Of a stretch of DNA of 38,991 bases, positions 7,654-17,099 are shown piece after piece; position 1 is the stretch's first letter; each line of letters begins with the position of its first letter. Origin of the DNA: a virus. The notes below the pieces were generated by a model. The model worked only from the letters and a program-made list of their open reading frames with translations, did not search any database and had not been told where the DNA came from. The stretch covers positions 1 to 38,991 of IMG/VR virus record IMGVR_UViG_3300005822_000001. One strand, given 5' to 3'. The position numbers were made by a program, and so were the translations under genes.

Positions 7654-8102
7654 TGGAGTTTACCCTACTGCCCACCATAAGGTTTATGAGAATCTCGGGA
7701 CAGGCTGTCTTGCCTTCTAAGGCACACTTCGATGATGCGTGCTTTGATTTGTACGCATCTGAGAATAGGTCCATTTGGGGAGGCCGCACCGCGCTCGTAT
7801 GTACTGGGTTCAATATAGCCATTCCCGAAGGGTATGTCGGTCTTGTGTGCTCCCGCTCTGGGATGTCTGCTAATAAGGCCATATTCGTGTTGAACGCTCC
7901 AGGAGTAATTGACGCGGGTTACCGAGGGGAGCTAAAGGTCATCCTCCACAACCTGCATGAGCGTCCTTTCGAGGTAGAGATTGGAGATCGCATTGGGCAG
8001 CTCATGCTACAGAAGGTGCCAGAGTGCATGGTACAGGAAGTGGAAAGCTTTGATGACACCACTCTTAGGGGAGAAGGCGGCTTCGGCTCAACAGGACAAT
8101 GA
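7653..8102 (+). CDS. dut: dUTP pyrophosphatase
   Basis: I chose the ATG overlapping the previous stop (TAATG), giving 149 residues, the normal trimeric dUTPase length. All five motifs are present in order: DDACFDLYA, SRSGMS, the uracil-binding NAPGVIDAGYRGE hairpin with its catalytic Asp, IGDRIGQL and the C-terminal RGEGGFGSTG arm. It hydrolyses dUTP to dUMP, preventing uracil incorporation and feeding dTMP synthesis. Confidence 0.95.
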   Translation: MEFTLLPTIRFMRISGQAVLPSKAHFDDACFDLYASENRSIWGGRTALVCTGFNIAIPEGYVGLVCSRSGMSANKAIFVLNAPGVIDAGYRGELKVILHNLHERPFEVEIGDRIGQLMLQKVPECMVQEVESFDDTTLRGEGGFGSTGQ

Positions 8103-8545
8103 AAGAGTTAGACAAAGAGTGGAAACCCTATGATCGCCTAGGTCATATTGACGAGGATCGCTTGAGTGACAAGCTAGCTGCTCGGGCGCGTCTTGCCCTT
8201 CCAGGCGAACCTTTGCCTGCCAGGTGGGTATACAAGACTCCTGAAGACTTCTGTGAGAGGTTTGGGGACGAGCCCCGTTGGGCACTTACGAAGAGCTACC
8301 ACTGCTATTTCGTCAGAGGCCAGCACATGTTCAGGATATGGACAAACGCAGACACGCCCTATGCGTGGATTGACCTATCCTCCATACTGCTAACGCCTTT
8401 GAGTCCATATCTGGACTACGAGGAGATTCCAGAGGGCAGTAGGTACAAATGTCGCCCACTTTGTTTCCGTGCGCGGTTGACAAGTGAGGGAGACGTGGAT
8501 ATATTAGTGAAGCTTATTCGCAGCCTGTACGGGCTGCACCAGTAG
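8099..8545 (+). CDS. Hypothetical protein
   Basis: This 148-residue soluble protein has no recognised domain. It contains several aromatic residues and short beta-like segments (YHCYFVRGQHMFRIW). It is coupled to dut by ATGA and followed 7 bases later by a zinc-ribbon gene. Confidence 0.7.
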   Translation: MKELDKEWKPYDRLGHIDEDRLSDKLAARARLALPGEPLPARWVYKTPEDFCERFGDEPRWALTKSYHCYFVRGQHMFRIWTNADTPYAWIDLSSILLTPLSPYLDYEEIPEGSRYKCRPLCFRARLTSEGDVDILVKLIRSLYGLHQ

Positions 8546-8552
8546 GGGATTT

Positions 8553-8852
8553 ATGGGTTGGATAGTTAACAACTTCAAGTGCAAAGCTTGTGGGCACGAG
8601 TTTGAAGAACTCTACAAGAAGGGTGAGGAGACGGACATCATTTGTCCTGAGTGCGAGTCTGATCAGATTAGGCCCCTGCTCTCCACCCCTAGACTGAGCA
8701 CATACGAGATGGCAGACAAAGAGGGCAAGGCGGCTATACTCCGCAAGCGCTCCGCTGACCACACTAAAGCACAAGTTATGAAGGACGCCGATCGGTTCGG
8801 CGGCCACGGTATGCAGCGTCGGCACGATTACAAGACTGGTAAAATCAAGTGA
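8553..8852 (+). CDS. FmdB-like zinc-ribbon protein
   Basis: This 99-residue protein begins with a zinc ribbon in which CKACG and CPECES are about 20 residues apart. The context, YxCxxCGHEFEE...CPxC, is typical of FmdB-type regulatory zinc ribbons. The C-terminal half is basic with a His/Arg-rich end. It may bind nucleic acid; no specific role is known. Confidence 0.7.
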   Translation: MGWIVNNFKCKACGHEFEELYKKGEETDIICPECESDQIRPLLSTPRLSTYEMADKEGKAAILRKRSADHTKAQVMKDADRFGGHGMQRRHDYKTGKIK

Positions 8853-8962
8853 ACCACCCAGCAGTAGGAATAGTAGTTTTGTTGTTGACCAGTGGTGCTC
8901 TCTCTGGCCTTGCTTTCTATCTCGTAAAAGAGTGGAAAAACGGTACGTGGAAAGATGATTAA
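8849..8962 (+). CDS. Single-pass membrane peptide
   Basis: A GTG start overlaps the previous stop (GTGA) and the frame ends 8 bases into the polymerase gene. The 37-residue product has one hydrophobic helix (about residues 6-26) followed by a charged tail (KEWKNGTWKDD). Function unknown; coupling on both sides supports it. Confidence 0.55.
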   Translation: MNHPAVGIVVLLLTSGALSGLAFYLVKEWKNGTWKDD

Positions 8963-11111
8963 GGGTTGGAAATACGATGTGATCAACCAGGTTGCTTTCA
9001 GTAAGAAGGAAGGCCTGGACGACTCTAACTTGTATCTTGTCCACACTCCTGAGGAGTGGAAGGCTTTCTTTGAAGTCTTGATGAGCAAGAAGCAGGTTGC
9101 GTGTGACACAGAGACCAGCGGTTTCCGTTACTATGATAACGACCGCATCGTTGGTATGTCATTCGGCTGGGGCAAGGACCACTTCTACGCTCCTGTCAGG
9201 CACGTAGACAACTACCTAGTCGGCCCCCAACCGGACCAGCTGGATATGGACGTTATCCGTCCCGACCTACAGACCTTCTTCGCTCAGCAGGACAAGTTCA
9301 CGATCTGGCACAACGCCAAGTTCGATATGCACTTCTACAAGGCTGATGGCATTGATGTCAAGACTCCGTTCCACGACACCATGTTCCTGTGGCATCTACA
9401 CGACGAGAATGCCCCTGCAGCCCTGAAGAGTATCTCCTCCGGTTGGACGGACACCATGAAGCAGCGCCACAAGGGCTTGTTCGGCCCAGAGGCAGCGAGC
9501 ATGGAGAAGAAGCTAAGCAAGTGGCGTGGTGAAGAGGCCAAGGTACACAGGGATCGCTTCCGGGCGCTTGTGATGTCTCGTGCAGACGCCCTGCAGACAG
9601 AGCTGGCCCACCAAGACAAGAAGCGTGCTGCTCTAAAGCGGTGGATTGTAGAGAACGAGCTAGCCAACCACCCTGATAAACAAGTTCTGAAGGATGATAT
9701 CCACTATGGGTTCGTTCCTATCGAGATGATGACAGAGTATGCAGCCACAGACACGTTCCTAACGCGGGCTCTGTACGATCACCTTATGAAGAACCTCGAT
9801 ATGACCCAGGCTCTTGCCAAGGTGTATATCAATGAGATCAAGCTCTGCAAGATGCTCTTCGAGGTTGAGGAACAGGGCGCTCTGATTGACCGTTCGTACC
9901 TCAAGAACCTAGAAGAGGAGATCAAGACAGAGTGCGATGAGTCTCGCACCAAGATCCACGAGGTTCTAGGCCCTATCAACCTCGGGTCGGCTACGCAGCT
10001 GACAGAGGCGCTGGAAAGCCAGGGAGTTGTGCTTACCAAGCGCACCGGCTCTGGTAAGTTCTCCGTGGACAAGAGTGTTTTAAAGACCCTCGCCAAAGAG
10101 TACCCTATTGTGGACGACATTCTCTTCCTTCGTGGCTCAGAGAAGATTATGAATACCTACGCTATCGGTATTCAGGATAAGTTGACGCAGGACAACCTTA
10201 TCCACATGAACTTCAACCAGAACGTGACCACGGGGCGAATGAGCTGCCGTGAGCCCAACGTACAGAACATCCCGCGCGGTGATACACGTATTCGTAAGGC
10301 GTTCATCGTGCCTCCCGACCACTACTTCATCTTTGCTGACTATTCGCAGGTCGAGGTGCGCCTAACGGCCCACTTCTCTGAGGATCCTCTCATGTTGGAC
10401 GCCTATGCGAAGAATCAGGACGTTCACACACGTACAGCCTGCGAGATGTTCGACCTGGACTATGACGAGACTATGCTTGTGCTAGCAGATGACGAGCATG
10501 AGCACTACAAACAGTTCAAAGAGTATCGTAACGTTGCTAAGACCATCAACTTCGCCATTATCTATGGTGCGGGCGCTCCTGGTCTAGCAGGGCAGATTCC
10601 CCGCCCAGAGCGCTACATCAACTCTCCAGAGAGCGTGTGGGTGGAAGCTTGCCAGGGTTTCATTGACCAGTACTTCCACAAGTACCGAGGCGTGAAGCGT
10701 TTCGTGAACCGTTGCAGCCGTATTGCTGGTAGGCACGGTGAGATTCCCAACGCCTTCGGACGCATTCGGCATTTGCCCCATGTGAACGCTGTCAAGATTA
10801 TGGGAGAAGAGGGCAAGTGGATGGCTGGACGAGCCAAGCGCCAGGCCCCCAACTTCGTGGTTCAGTCCACCGCTGCGGACATTTTCAAGTTCGGTGCGGT
10901 CAGGGTTCACGAAGAAGTGTTCAAAAACACAAAAAGTTCGATTGTTAACCTTGTGCATGATGAGATTCAGTCTTATGTTCACAAAGAAGAATTACACCTA
11001 CTAAATAAGAAGCGGGACGTGATGGAAGACTTTGACTTCCTAGTACCCCTAAAGGTAGAGTTTCAGTACTCAACTACAAGTTGGGCGGAGAAGAAGGACA
11101 TCGCAGCATGA
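8955..11111 (+). CDS. DNA polymerase, family A with proofreading exonuclease
   Basis: At 718 residues it resembles T7-type Pol A. The 3'-5' exonuclease is intact: Exo I has D51 and E53 (DTETSGF), Exo II is NAKFD near residue 120 and Exo III is YAATD near 261. Polymerase motif A has D462 in DYSQVEVR, motif B has K529 and F533 in KTINFAIIYG, and motif C is VHDE at 667-670. Phe rather than Tyr at the E. coli 762-equivalent predicts discrimination against dideoxynucleotides. There is no 5'-3' exonuclease domain. This is the replicative polymerase, working with primase and helicase encoded upstream. Confidence 0.97.
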   Translation: MIKGWKYDVINQVAFSKKEGLDDSNLYLVHTPEEWKAFFEVLMSKKQVACDTETSGFRYYDNDRIVGMSFGWGKDHFYAPVRHVDNYLVGPQPDQLDMDVIRPDLQTFFAQQDKFTIWHNAKFDMHFYKADGIDVKTPFHDTMFLWHLHDENAPAALKSISSGWTDTMKQRHKGLFGPEAASMEKKLSKWRGEEAKVHRDRFRALVMSRADALQTELAHQDKKRAALKRWIVENELANHPDKQVLKDDIHYGFVPIEMMTEYAATDTFLTRALYDHLMKNLDMTQALAKVYINEIKLCKMLFEVEEQGALIDRSYLKNLEEEIKTECDESRTKIHEVLGPINLGSATQLTEALESQGVVLTKRTGSGKFSVDKSVLKTLAKEYPIVDDILFLRGSEKIMNTYAIGIQDKLTQDNLIHMNFNQNVTTGRMSCREPNVQNIPRGDTRIRKAFIVPPDHYFIFADYSQVEVRLTAHFSEDPLMLDAYAKNQDVHTRTACEMFDLDYDETMLVLADDEHEHYKQFKEYRNVAKTINFAIIYGAGAPGLAGQIPRPERYINSPESVWVEACQGFIDQYFHKYRGVKRFVNRCSRIAGRHGEIPNAFGRIRHLPHVNAVKIMGEEGKWMAGRAKRQAPNFVVQSTAADIFKFGAVRVHEEVFKNTKSSIVNLVHDEIQSYVHKEELHLLNKKRDVMEDFDFLVPLKVEFQYSTTSWAEKKDIAA

Positions 11112-11121
11112 GGGACCCATT

Positions 11122-11607
11122 ATGGAAGACGTGACACCAGAGCTATTTGACGTATTTACGATTGGGGACAATACTTTCCCTAATCACTCCAGGGAGCACC
11201 TGGATCTTCGGAGCAAGCCCATTCAGGACGCTTTCTTCGAGCAGGCAGAGCTGTACGCCTGGTACGCCACGGCCCAAGAACTGGCCATGGACGTAGAGGC
11301 TCGGCTCAAAGAGGAGGTCGCGCGGGTGTATGCTCGGCTGGACCACCACCACCGTTCGGCTGGTAAGGCGTCTGGGGTCAAGATGACCGAAAAGATGACC
11401 GAAAACAGCGTAATTACCGACCCACAGTACGTGAAAATCCATGGCGAATATTTGGATGCAAAGCGCAATACAGGCTTGCTAAAGGCTTCGAAAGAAGCTA
11501 TGATACATCGTAAGGATATGTTAATCCAGATGGGTGCGAATTACCGCGCTGAAGGACAATCGGATATATCCATTAAACAAGCAATGATAACACAAGGAAA
11601 CAAGTAA
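11122..11607 (+). CDS. UvsY-like recombination mediator (putative)
   Basis: This 161-residue helical protein ends with a segment, ASKEAMIHRKDMLIQMGA plus R.E, which resembles the C-terminus of T4-group UvsY-type proteins. It lies directly before the SSB and RecA genes, where a factor loading recombinase onto SSB-coated DNA would fit. Overall similarity to T4 UvsY cannot be measured here, so the name rests on the tail motif and context. Confidence 0.5.
   Translation: MEDVTPELFDVFTIGDNTFPNHSREHLDLRSKPIQDAFFEQAELYAWYATAQELAMDVEARLKEEVARVYARLDHHHRSAGKASGVKMTEKMTENSVITDPQYVKIHGEYLDAKRNTGLLKASKEAMIHRKDMLIQMGANYRAEGQSDISIKQAMITQGNK
11476..11504 (+). promoter_or_regulatory. Possible internal promoter ahead of SSB
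   Basis: TTGCTA (11476-11481) and TATGAT (11499-11504) are 17 bases apart and lie inside the UvsY-like gene, about 105 bases before the SSB start. The surrounding stretch to about 11660 looks AT-richer than its neighbours. SSB is needed in large amounts, so a dedicated promoter is plausible. The hexamers also encode ordinary residues, so chance cannot be excluded. Confidence 0.25.
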
Positions 11608-11608
11608 A

Positions 11609-12478
11609 ATGTCAATTCTAGATAAAGTACGAGCACAAAAAGAACGAACTCAGGAACAGCTTTCAAGAGGAGGTGGCCGATCAGCCGCCCGATTCTGGCG
11701 ACCAGAGAACGGGGACAACAAAGTTCGAGTGATGCCTCAATGGAAGGATGATCTCGATGGTCAGTTCTGGCGCGAAGTTGCCCAGCACTGGAATGTTGCA
11801 GATGACCAGAAGGGACCAGTTCTGTGTCCAAAGGAAACACCAGACCTTGAGGGGACTTGTCCCGTCTGTGAGTTGGTGCAGTCCTTACGTGCAGACAAGT
11901 CCAATACAGAAGCACAGAGGCTCGCTAAAGATATGCGCGCCAAGAAGACTTACTTTCTCAACGTGGTTGTTGAGAAGGATCCAGTCCACACGGCTCAGGA
12001 CGTTGCTGAATTCAAGCAAAACCGTCCAGATGCCGATTGCCCTTTCAAGGTTGGTTCTCCTAAGATCCAGATCTACGCTTGTCCTCTGACAATCTTCGAT
12101 CAAATCCTTGGAATCATCCACTCGTCAGGTCAGGACATCACTGATTTGACAAACGGTCGCGGTATCCGTATCAACAAGATCCCTAATAAGGATCGCTTGA
12201 AGACTCGCTACGAGGTCTACCCAGACCTTGATGCCTCCGACACGGGTTACACCGATCCAGTTCTTCCAGCACTCGACAAGGTAGGGTTCACGCTCGACCG
12301 TGACGGGATGCTACAGCTACTTGACGGCGGACGTGCAGCTGAGTTTGTTCTCGGCGCAGGTCTCGGCACCGCTCTTCCTGCCTCTGTTCCTGCCCCAGCG
12401 GCAGCGCCAGAAGCAGAGAGCGCACCTGTCTCCTCTTCCGACTTGGAAGAGCAAATGCGACAGGGCCTTAGCAGTTAG
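11609..12478 (+). CDS. Single-stranded DNA-binding protein, gp32-like
   Basis: This 289-residue protein fits the phage gp32-type SSB. A basic N-terminal region (about 1-30) is followed by an RFWRPENGDNKVRVMP core start and a zinc-type Cys set (LCPK...CPVCE). A long OB-like core comes next, then an Ala/Pro linker (about 250-275) and a short C-terminal tail with acidic residues (SSSDLEEQM). It would coat ssDNA and contact polymerase, primase and the recombination mediator. The gene order mediator-SSB-RecA supports the call. Confidence 0.8.
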   Translation: MSILDKVRAQKERTQEQLSRGGGRSAARFWRPENGDNKVRVMPQWKDDLDGQFWREVAQHWNVADDQKGPVLCPKETPDLEGTCPVCELVQSLRADKSNTEAQRLAKDMRAKKTYFLNVVVEKDPVHTAQDVAEFKQNRPDADCPFKVGSPKIQIYACPLTIFDQILGIIHSSGQDITDLTNGRGIRINKIPNKDRLKTRYEVYPDLDASDTGYTDPVLPALDKVGFTLDRDGMLQLLDGGRAAEFVLGAGLGTALPASVPAPAAAPEAESAPVSSSDLEEQMRQGLSS

Positions 12479-12489
12479 GTGAGGGGTCA

Positions 12490-12531
12490 GCAGGGGGCCG
12501 TCTTTCAGGTGAGAGGCGGTCCCTACGCTGC
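12490..12531 (+). promoter_or_regulatory. Imperfect hairpin between ssb and recA
   Basis: GCAG-GGGGCCG can pair with CGGTCCC-(ACG)-CTGC around a 16-base loop, with one bulge and one G-U pair. There is no T-tract, so it is unlikely to be a factor-independent terminator. It may protect or partly separate the ssb and recA messages. The recA Shine-Dalgarno sequence AGGAGG (12535-12540) follows immediately. Confidence 0.3.
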
Positions 12532-12545
12532 GTTAGGAGGAAACT

Positions 12546-13541
12546 ATGGAACAAGCAGAAAAGCTTAAAGTCCGTGAGCAGCTTATGAAGAAGCTCAACA
12601 AGGACCACGGCAAAGGCACTATTGGTGTCTACAATCAGATGGTGCAGATTGGCGTAGAAGCTACGTCTACTGGCTCTCTGGGACTTGACGTTGCGCTCGG
12701 CGTAGGCGGATGGCCCAAGGGACGTATCGTAGAGATCTACGGAGCTGAGTCTTCTGGCAAAACAACGCTGACCCTGCATGCTATTGCAGAGGCTCAAGCA
12801 GGAGGCGGCCTTGCAGCATTTATTGATGCAGAGCACGCTCTCGACCCCGCATACGCCGAATCTCTTGGCGTGAACATGGACGACCTTGTGCTGTCTCAGC
12901 CCGACAACGGCGAGCAGGCACTCAACATCGCAGCCGAACTGGTAGCCTCTAATGCTTTTGACATTGTGGTTATCGACTCAGTTGCAGCGCTCACCCCTAT
13001 CAAAGAGATTGAGGGAGAGGTCGGAGACTTCCACATTGGGTCGCAAGCCCGCATGATGAGCCAGGCTCTTCGTAAGCTTGCCAGCCCCGTGCATAAGTCA
13101 AAGACAACCCTGGTGTTCATCAACCAGACTCGCGTCAAGATTGGCGTCATGTTTGGGAACCCCAACACTACTTCGGGTGGTAACGCTCTGAAGTTCTACG
13201 CCTCGTGTCGAGTGGAGATCGCTCGTACAGGTACGATGAAGAAGGGCGAAGACTCTCTTGGTTGCCGCACTCGTTGCAAGGTAGTCAAGAACAAGGTCGC
13301 TCCTCCCTTCAAAATCGCAGAGTTTGATATTGTCTTTGGTGAGGGTATCAACCGGGCCGGTGAGGTCTTGGATGCTGCCATTGTGCTGAAGCTTGTAGAC
13401 AAGGCAGGTGCTTGGTATTCCCATGATGGGAACAACATCGCTCAGGGCCGGGATGCTGCAGTAGTGTGGCTGAAGGAGAACCCTGAGATCTATGCCTCAA
13501 TCGAGTCTACGGTGCGTAAAGAACTGGGATTGGTGAAATGA
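12546..13541 (+). CDS. recA: RecA recombinase (bacterial type)
   Basis: This 331-residue protein has Walker A GAESSGKT at 66-73, Walker [10 protein letters not shown] and the L2-region segment [14 protein letters not shown]. It is clearly bacterial RecA rather than T4 UvsX. Compared with host RecA, the acidic C-terminal tail is absent; tail loss in E. coli RecA increases activity, so the phage enzyme may be constitutively active (inference). It has the best ribosome binding site in the window, AGGAGG five bases before ATG. It acts with the SSB and UvsY-like proteins in strand exchange. Confidence 0.95.
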   Translation: MEQAEKLKVREQLMKKLNKDHGKGTIGVYNQMVQIGVEATSTGSLGLDVALGVGGWPKGRIVEIYGAESSGKTTLTLHAIAEAQAGGGLAAFIDAEHALDPAYAESLGVNMDDLVLSQPDNGEQALNIAAELVASNAFDIVVIDSVAALTPIKEIEGEVGDFHIGSQARMMSQALRKLASPVHKSKTTLVFINQTRVKIGVMFGNPNTTSGGNALKFYASCRVEIARTGTMKKGEDSLGCRTRCKVVKNKVAPPFKIAEFDIVFGEGINRAGEVLDAAIVLKLVDKAGAWYSHDGNNIAQGRDAAVVWLKENPEIYASIESTVRKELGLVK

Positions 13542-13753
13542 CCGAGGAAACTCCAGAACTGACAGAGAAAGAGGTTGAGGTTACTGCCTCATCCATTGCT
13601 CAGTCTATCAAAGACCTATGCGCGGATTCCACTAAGAGTGACCGCAACCAGACCCTTTCGAACCACAAAGCCACCTTGAAGATGTATGCTCAGCAGGAGC
13701 GTGCCCTCACCAAGAACTATGGCGTAATTAGAGTGGAGAAGAAAGATGACTGA
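13538..13753 (+). CDS. Hypothetical protein
   Basis: This 71-residue charged, helical protein is coupled to recA by ATGA and overlaps the SbcD-type nuclease gene by 8 bases. No motif recognised. Position suggests a small accessory of recombination, but nothing in the sequence proves it. Confidence 0.65.
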   Translation: MTEETPELTEKEVEVTASSIAQSIKDLCADSTKSDRNQTLSNHKATLKMYAQQERALTKNYGVIRVEKKDD

Positions 13754-14849
13754 GCCTTTTGAGTTTCTAGTCTTCTCAGACTTCCATGCCCATAACTTTC
13801 CTTATGGTGCAACTCGGACCCAGATTCCTGGGCTGGGAGGGCTTTACAACTCAAGGCTTGCCGATAGTGCGGCGGTTCTCGATGGAATACTAAAGCACGC
13901 TATAGACGCAGGCATAAAGAATGTCGTGTTCTGTGGCGACCTGTTCCATCGAAGAACCTCCGTGGCTACGGATGTTCGCCATGTGGTAGTCGATAGGCTA
14001 CACAAGTTTGCGGACGAAGATATTCACTTGCATATGATCCCAGGCAACCACGACATGGGAGACCGTAAGGGTAACTACCACAGTCTCGTGGGCCTTGGAG
14101 AGCTTAGCGAGTTCGTACATGTTCATACGAGCGTGTTCAAAACGTCTTCTGACGGGGCCGACTTCATCTTTGTCCCCTACACCGACAACAAAGAGGAAGC
14201 CAAGATTATGCTCCAGGCCGCTGGAGAACTGGCTGATACGAGTGCCCAGCCTGCTATCCTGTTCGCCCACCTAGGCATGCAGGGGGCAGTAGTAGGAAGT
14301 GACTATGTTCTCATCAACGAATCTGATATCCAGGTCCCTGATGTTCCTCACGATAAGTTTGCTGCCTGCTTCTTCGGGCACTTCCATGAGCACCAGCAGC
14401 TGTTCGCTAACGGTTGGTTCGTCGGAGCCACCCACCAGCACAATTGGGGAGATGCTTACGGAAGCCGAGGCTATTTGCATGTCAAGGTGAAAAAAGGTAG
14501 AGTAGATTTCCAGCAGATCCCGACTATGGCTCCCGATTTTGTAGTCACCAGAGACGGCAAGACTTCCAAGGGAGAGCTGTCAATGATGAAGCAGAACGAC
14601 TTCGTCAAGAACATCACAAAAGAGAAGTATCTCGACCGTGAGGAGCTTAGAGTGAAGTGGGGACTTGACAATCCTCCAGAAATTGTTATAGATACAGAAG
14701 AGGAAGAAACAGAGTTTACACTTGACGCTTCGCAGCTAAGTCCTGCGAATGTGATAGTGGAGTGGGTGAATCGAAAGTTGCCCGAGGGATTAACAGAAGA
14801 AGAAGTGCTGCTTGAGGGCAGCGATATATTGAAAGAGGTTGGACTATGA
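13746..14849 (+). CDS. SbcD/Mre11-type exonuclease subunit (T4 gp47-like)
   Basis: This 367-residue calcineurin-type phosphoesterase carries the expected metal-binding motifs: SDFHAH near residue 11, GDLFHRR, GNHD and, later, FGHFHEH. The Asp/His/Asn ligands are all present. The C-terminal third carries an acidic region with a GLTEEE segment, where Mre11 proteins bind their Rad50 partner. The partner ATPase is encoded one small gene downstream. Together they process DNA ends to give ssDNA for RecA loading. Confidence 0.92.
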   Translation: MTEPFEFLVFSDFHAHNFPYGATRTQIPGLGGLYNSRLADSAAVLDGILKHAIDAGIKNVVFCGDLFHRRTSVATDVRHVVVDRLHKFADEDIHLHMIPGNHDMGDRKGNYHSLVGLGELSEFVHVHTSVFKTSSDGADFIFVPYTDNKEEAKIMLQAAGELADTSAQPAILFAHLGMQGAVVGSDYVLINESDIQVPDVPHDKFAACFFGHFHEHQQLFANGWFVGATHQHNWGDAYGSRGYLHVKVKKGRVDFQQIPTMAPDFVVTRDGKTSKGELSMMKQNDFVKNITKEKYLDREELRVKWGLDNPPEIVIDTEEEETEFTLDASQLSPANVIVEWVNRKLPEGLTEEEVLLEGSDILKEVGL

Positions 14850-15208
14850 GCGGTAAAACAAATGGCGTAAGCCTATTAGTGTCAGATAACCACATCACCG
14901 TTAATGCTGATGTTGAGTTCGCAATTGAGGAGAGGGGCGACATTCCAGCTGCTCATATCTCCGATGTCATCTACCAGCTGATCCTGGACGGCCTGCGCAA
15001 GCACGAGAAGGCTGCCTTAGGTCCCGGTAGCTACAAAGCTATGCTCACGTTTGTAGCGTCCGGTATGCCTCAGGAGGCTCCCCAGGCGGCTATCCTTAGC
15101 GAGGAAGTTACTGTGGATGTTGTAGAGGACGTTACAGTAGAGGACCAAGCAGGAGATCTCGTAGACGAGATGCTAAGCGATGTTGTTCCAAACACTGAAG
15201 ATAAGTAA
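14846..15208 (+). CDS. Hypothetical protein between the SbcD and SbcC genes
   Basis: This 120-residue protein has an acidic C-terminal third rich in Val/Glu/Asp (residues 85-120). It overlaps the SbcD-type gene by ATGA and the SbcC-type gene by 29 bases. No domain recognised. Its location inside the nuclease pair suggests a role with that complex. Confidence 0.65.
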   Translation: MSGKTNGVSLLVSDNHITVNADVEFAIEERGDIPAAHISDVIYQLILDGLRKHEKAALGPGSYKAMLTFVASGMPQEAPQAAILSEEVTVDVVEDVTVEDQAGDLVDEMLSDVVPNTEDK

Positions 15209-17099
15209 CTTCGGTAGCATAGGGGAGATGGAACTCCCCCTCGCGGACCAGGGGCTAGCGCTCATCATGGGCAGGAACGAGGACGCACCAAAAGCTGATA
15301 GCAATGGTGCGGGCAAGTCCTTGCCTTTGGATGCGTTCACCTGGGCGCTGTGGGGGAATACCGTGCGAGGGTTCGGCTCTGACGAGGTTGTAAACAACCG
15401 GGTAGGGAAGAACTGCAAGGTCACAGTTACACTCTCTGAAGGGAAGAACCAGTATGAGGTCACTCGTTATAGGCGTAACCAAGAGGACAAGGAACACAAG
15501 CCCAACGACCTAATCCTCCTGTCCAACGGAGAAGAGGTTTCTGGCGCGTCTATGTCTGACACCCAGACCATGATAGAGGAGATCCTAGGGCTCGACTTCA
15601 TTACGTTCTGTGCCATGATGCCTGGGGCTGGGATCAACGTAGCAACCATGACGGATGCTGAGGTGAAGTCCCTGCTGGAGAAGCTGCTGCGCACTGAGGC
15701 GCTAGGAAAGGCCTCTGAAGAGGCCAGGAAGCGTCACAGAGAGGCCGAGAAGGGCCTAACGGTAGCAACTACCAAGCAGACATCCTTGCTGAACGGTCTC
15801 TTAGACTCTAAGAGACGTATCGAGGACCTGGAGGGACGAGAGAAGGACTATGATGAGGACCAAGAGGGCAAAATCTCCGAGGTTGAAGGCAACCTGAGGA
15901 TATTCGAGGCCAACAAGGCTGACTGGGTGAAGATGGCCGACACTGAGCCCGCTGCTCTAGCCCGTAAGGGTGAGATTATGACAGCCATGGGGGGCTGTGA
16001 GGACCTAGTTCAAGGCTACGTAGTCTCTATAAAGAAGACAGATACCCACTACCAGGAAAAGCTCAACAGGCTAAGAGACGACTTGGTGGAGGTTGCCACA
16101 CATCTAAAAACCGCCCAAGCTGCTGTATGCTCTATTGAAGGGCTCGCCGCTATTTGTGGCTGCTGCTACCAGAGCGTTGATGAGGTTCACACCAAGAAGG
16201 TGCGGGACGATTGGAAGAGTAAGGAGCGCCGCCATATAATCAAGCAGGGCTTGATCGAGGAGAGCCAAGCGACGACCCGCGAGAAGTGGCGTCAAGAGAA
16301 AGCAGAGTTCCAGGCCCTTGTGGACGAGCAGACAGCCATCAAGACTAAGTTTGGGGCAGAACTGGCCACAGCAGAGTCTGAGCTGAGGGCTGCCCAAGAA
16401 GCTAAGGCCGAGGTCAGTCGCTTCAACGAGCGCATCGCCACGCTGACAGCTCAGTTGGACGCCCTAAAGGACGAGACCAACCCCTACCTAGGCTTGTTGG
16501 AGGCAGAGGAAGTGTCTTTCATCAATAAGCAACAGGAACATGATAAACTAAAGAGCGAAATAGATGATCAGCGTAAGTACGAGCAAATACTCAGCTTTTG
16601 GGTGGACAGCTTCTCACCACAAGGCATTCGCAGTTTCATGCTGGAGCATGTTACGCCTCTTCTCAACCAATTCGCCAAGAAGTACGCCGACCTGTTAACG
16701 GATGGCGAGATGGAGATAACGTTCCACACTAAGGACACCCTCAAGAGCGGTAAGAGTAAGGAGCGGTTCAATATACAGGTTTCTCAGAAGCATGGCGGCA
16801 GTTCTTATGCCTCCAACTCCTCTGGGGAGCGTGCTAGGGCCAATCTCATCATCGCTTTGGCGCTTGGGGAGCTGGCAGCGCTCAGAGCCGAGAAAGCTAT
16901 CCCATTCCGCTTCCTTGATGAGCCATTTGAGTCCATCGACGAGGCAGGGACCGAGGCTATCGTCACTCTGCTCAATCAGCAGCGTGAGAAATACAATACT
17001 GTGTACGTGATTACGCACCAGGACCATTTCAAGCAGCTATTCCCGAATAAGAAGACTATTGTGAAAAAGGGCGGGTTCAGCTCGCTAGAGGAAGACTAA
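15180..17099 (+). CDS. SbcC/Rad50-type ATPase subunit (T4 gp46-like)
   Basis: This 639-residue SMC-like protein has N-terminal Walker A ADSNGAGKS with the extra-long loop seen in SbcC-type proteins. Two coiled-coil arms flank a central Cys pair near residue 327 (ICGCCYQSVDE). The C-terminal half carries ABC signature SSGERARANL and Walker B FRFLDEPFESID. The central CxxC is in the zinc-hook position, with CGCC replacing the usual CPxC. At about 640 residues the arms are short, as in T4 gp46. It forms the end-resection complex with the SbcD-type nuclease. Confidence 0.92.
   Translation: MLFQTLKISNFGSIGEMELPLADQGLALIMGRNEDAPKADSNGAGKSLPLDAFTWALWGNTVRGFGSDEVVNNRVGKNCKVTVTLSEGKNQYEVTRYRRNQEDKEHKPNDLILLSNGEEVSGASMSDTQTMIEEILGLDFITFCAMMPGAGINVATMTDAEVKSLLEKLLRTEALGKASEEARKRHREAEKGLTVATTKQTSLLNGLLDSKRRIEDLEGREKDYDEDQEGKISEVEGNLRIFEANKADWVKMADTEPAALARKGEIMTAMGGCEDLVQGYVVSIKKTDTHYQEKLNRLRDDLVEVATHLKTAQAAVCSIEGLAAICGCCYQSVDEVHTKKVRDDWKSKERRHIIKQGLIEESQATTREKWRQEKAEFQALVDEQTAIKTKFGAELATAESELRAAQEAKAEVSRFNERIATLTAQLDALKDETNPYLGLLEAEEVSFINKQQEHDKLKSEIDDQRKYEQILSFWVDSFSPQGIRSFMLEHVTPLLNQFAKKYADLLTDGEMEITFHTKDTLKSGKSKERFNIQVSQKHGGSSYASNSSGERARANLIIALALGELAALRAEKAIPFRFLDEPFESIDEAGTEAIVTLLNQQREKYNTVYVITHQDHFKQLFPNKKTIVKKGGFSSLEED

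Noticed and set aside
12479-12545. Factor-independent terminator between ssb and recA
   Set aside because: The hairpin is imperfect and lacks a T-run, so I list it only as a low-confidence structure.
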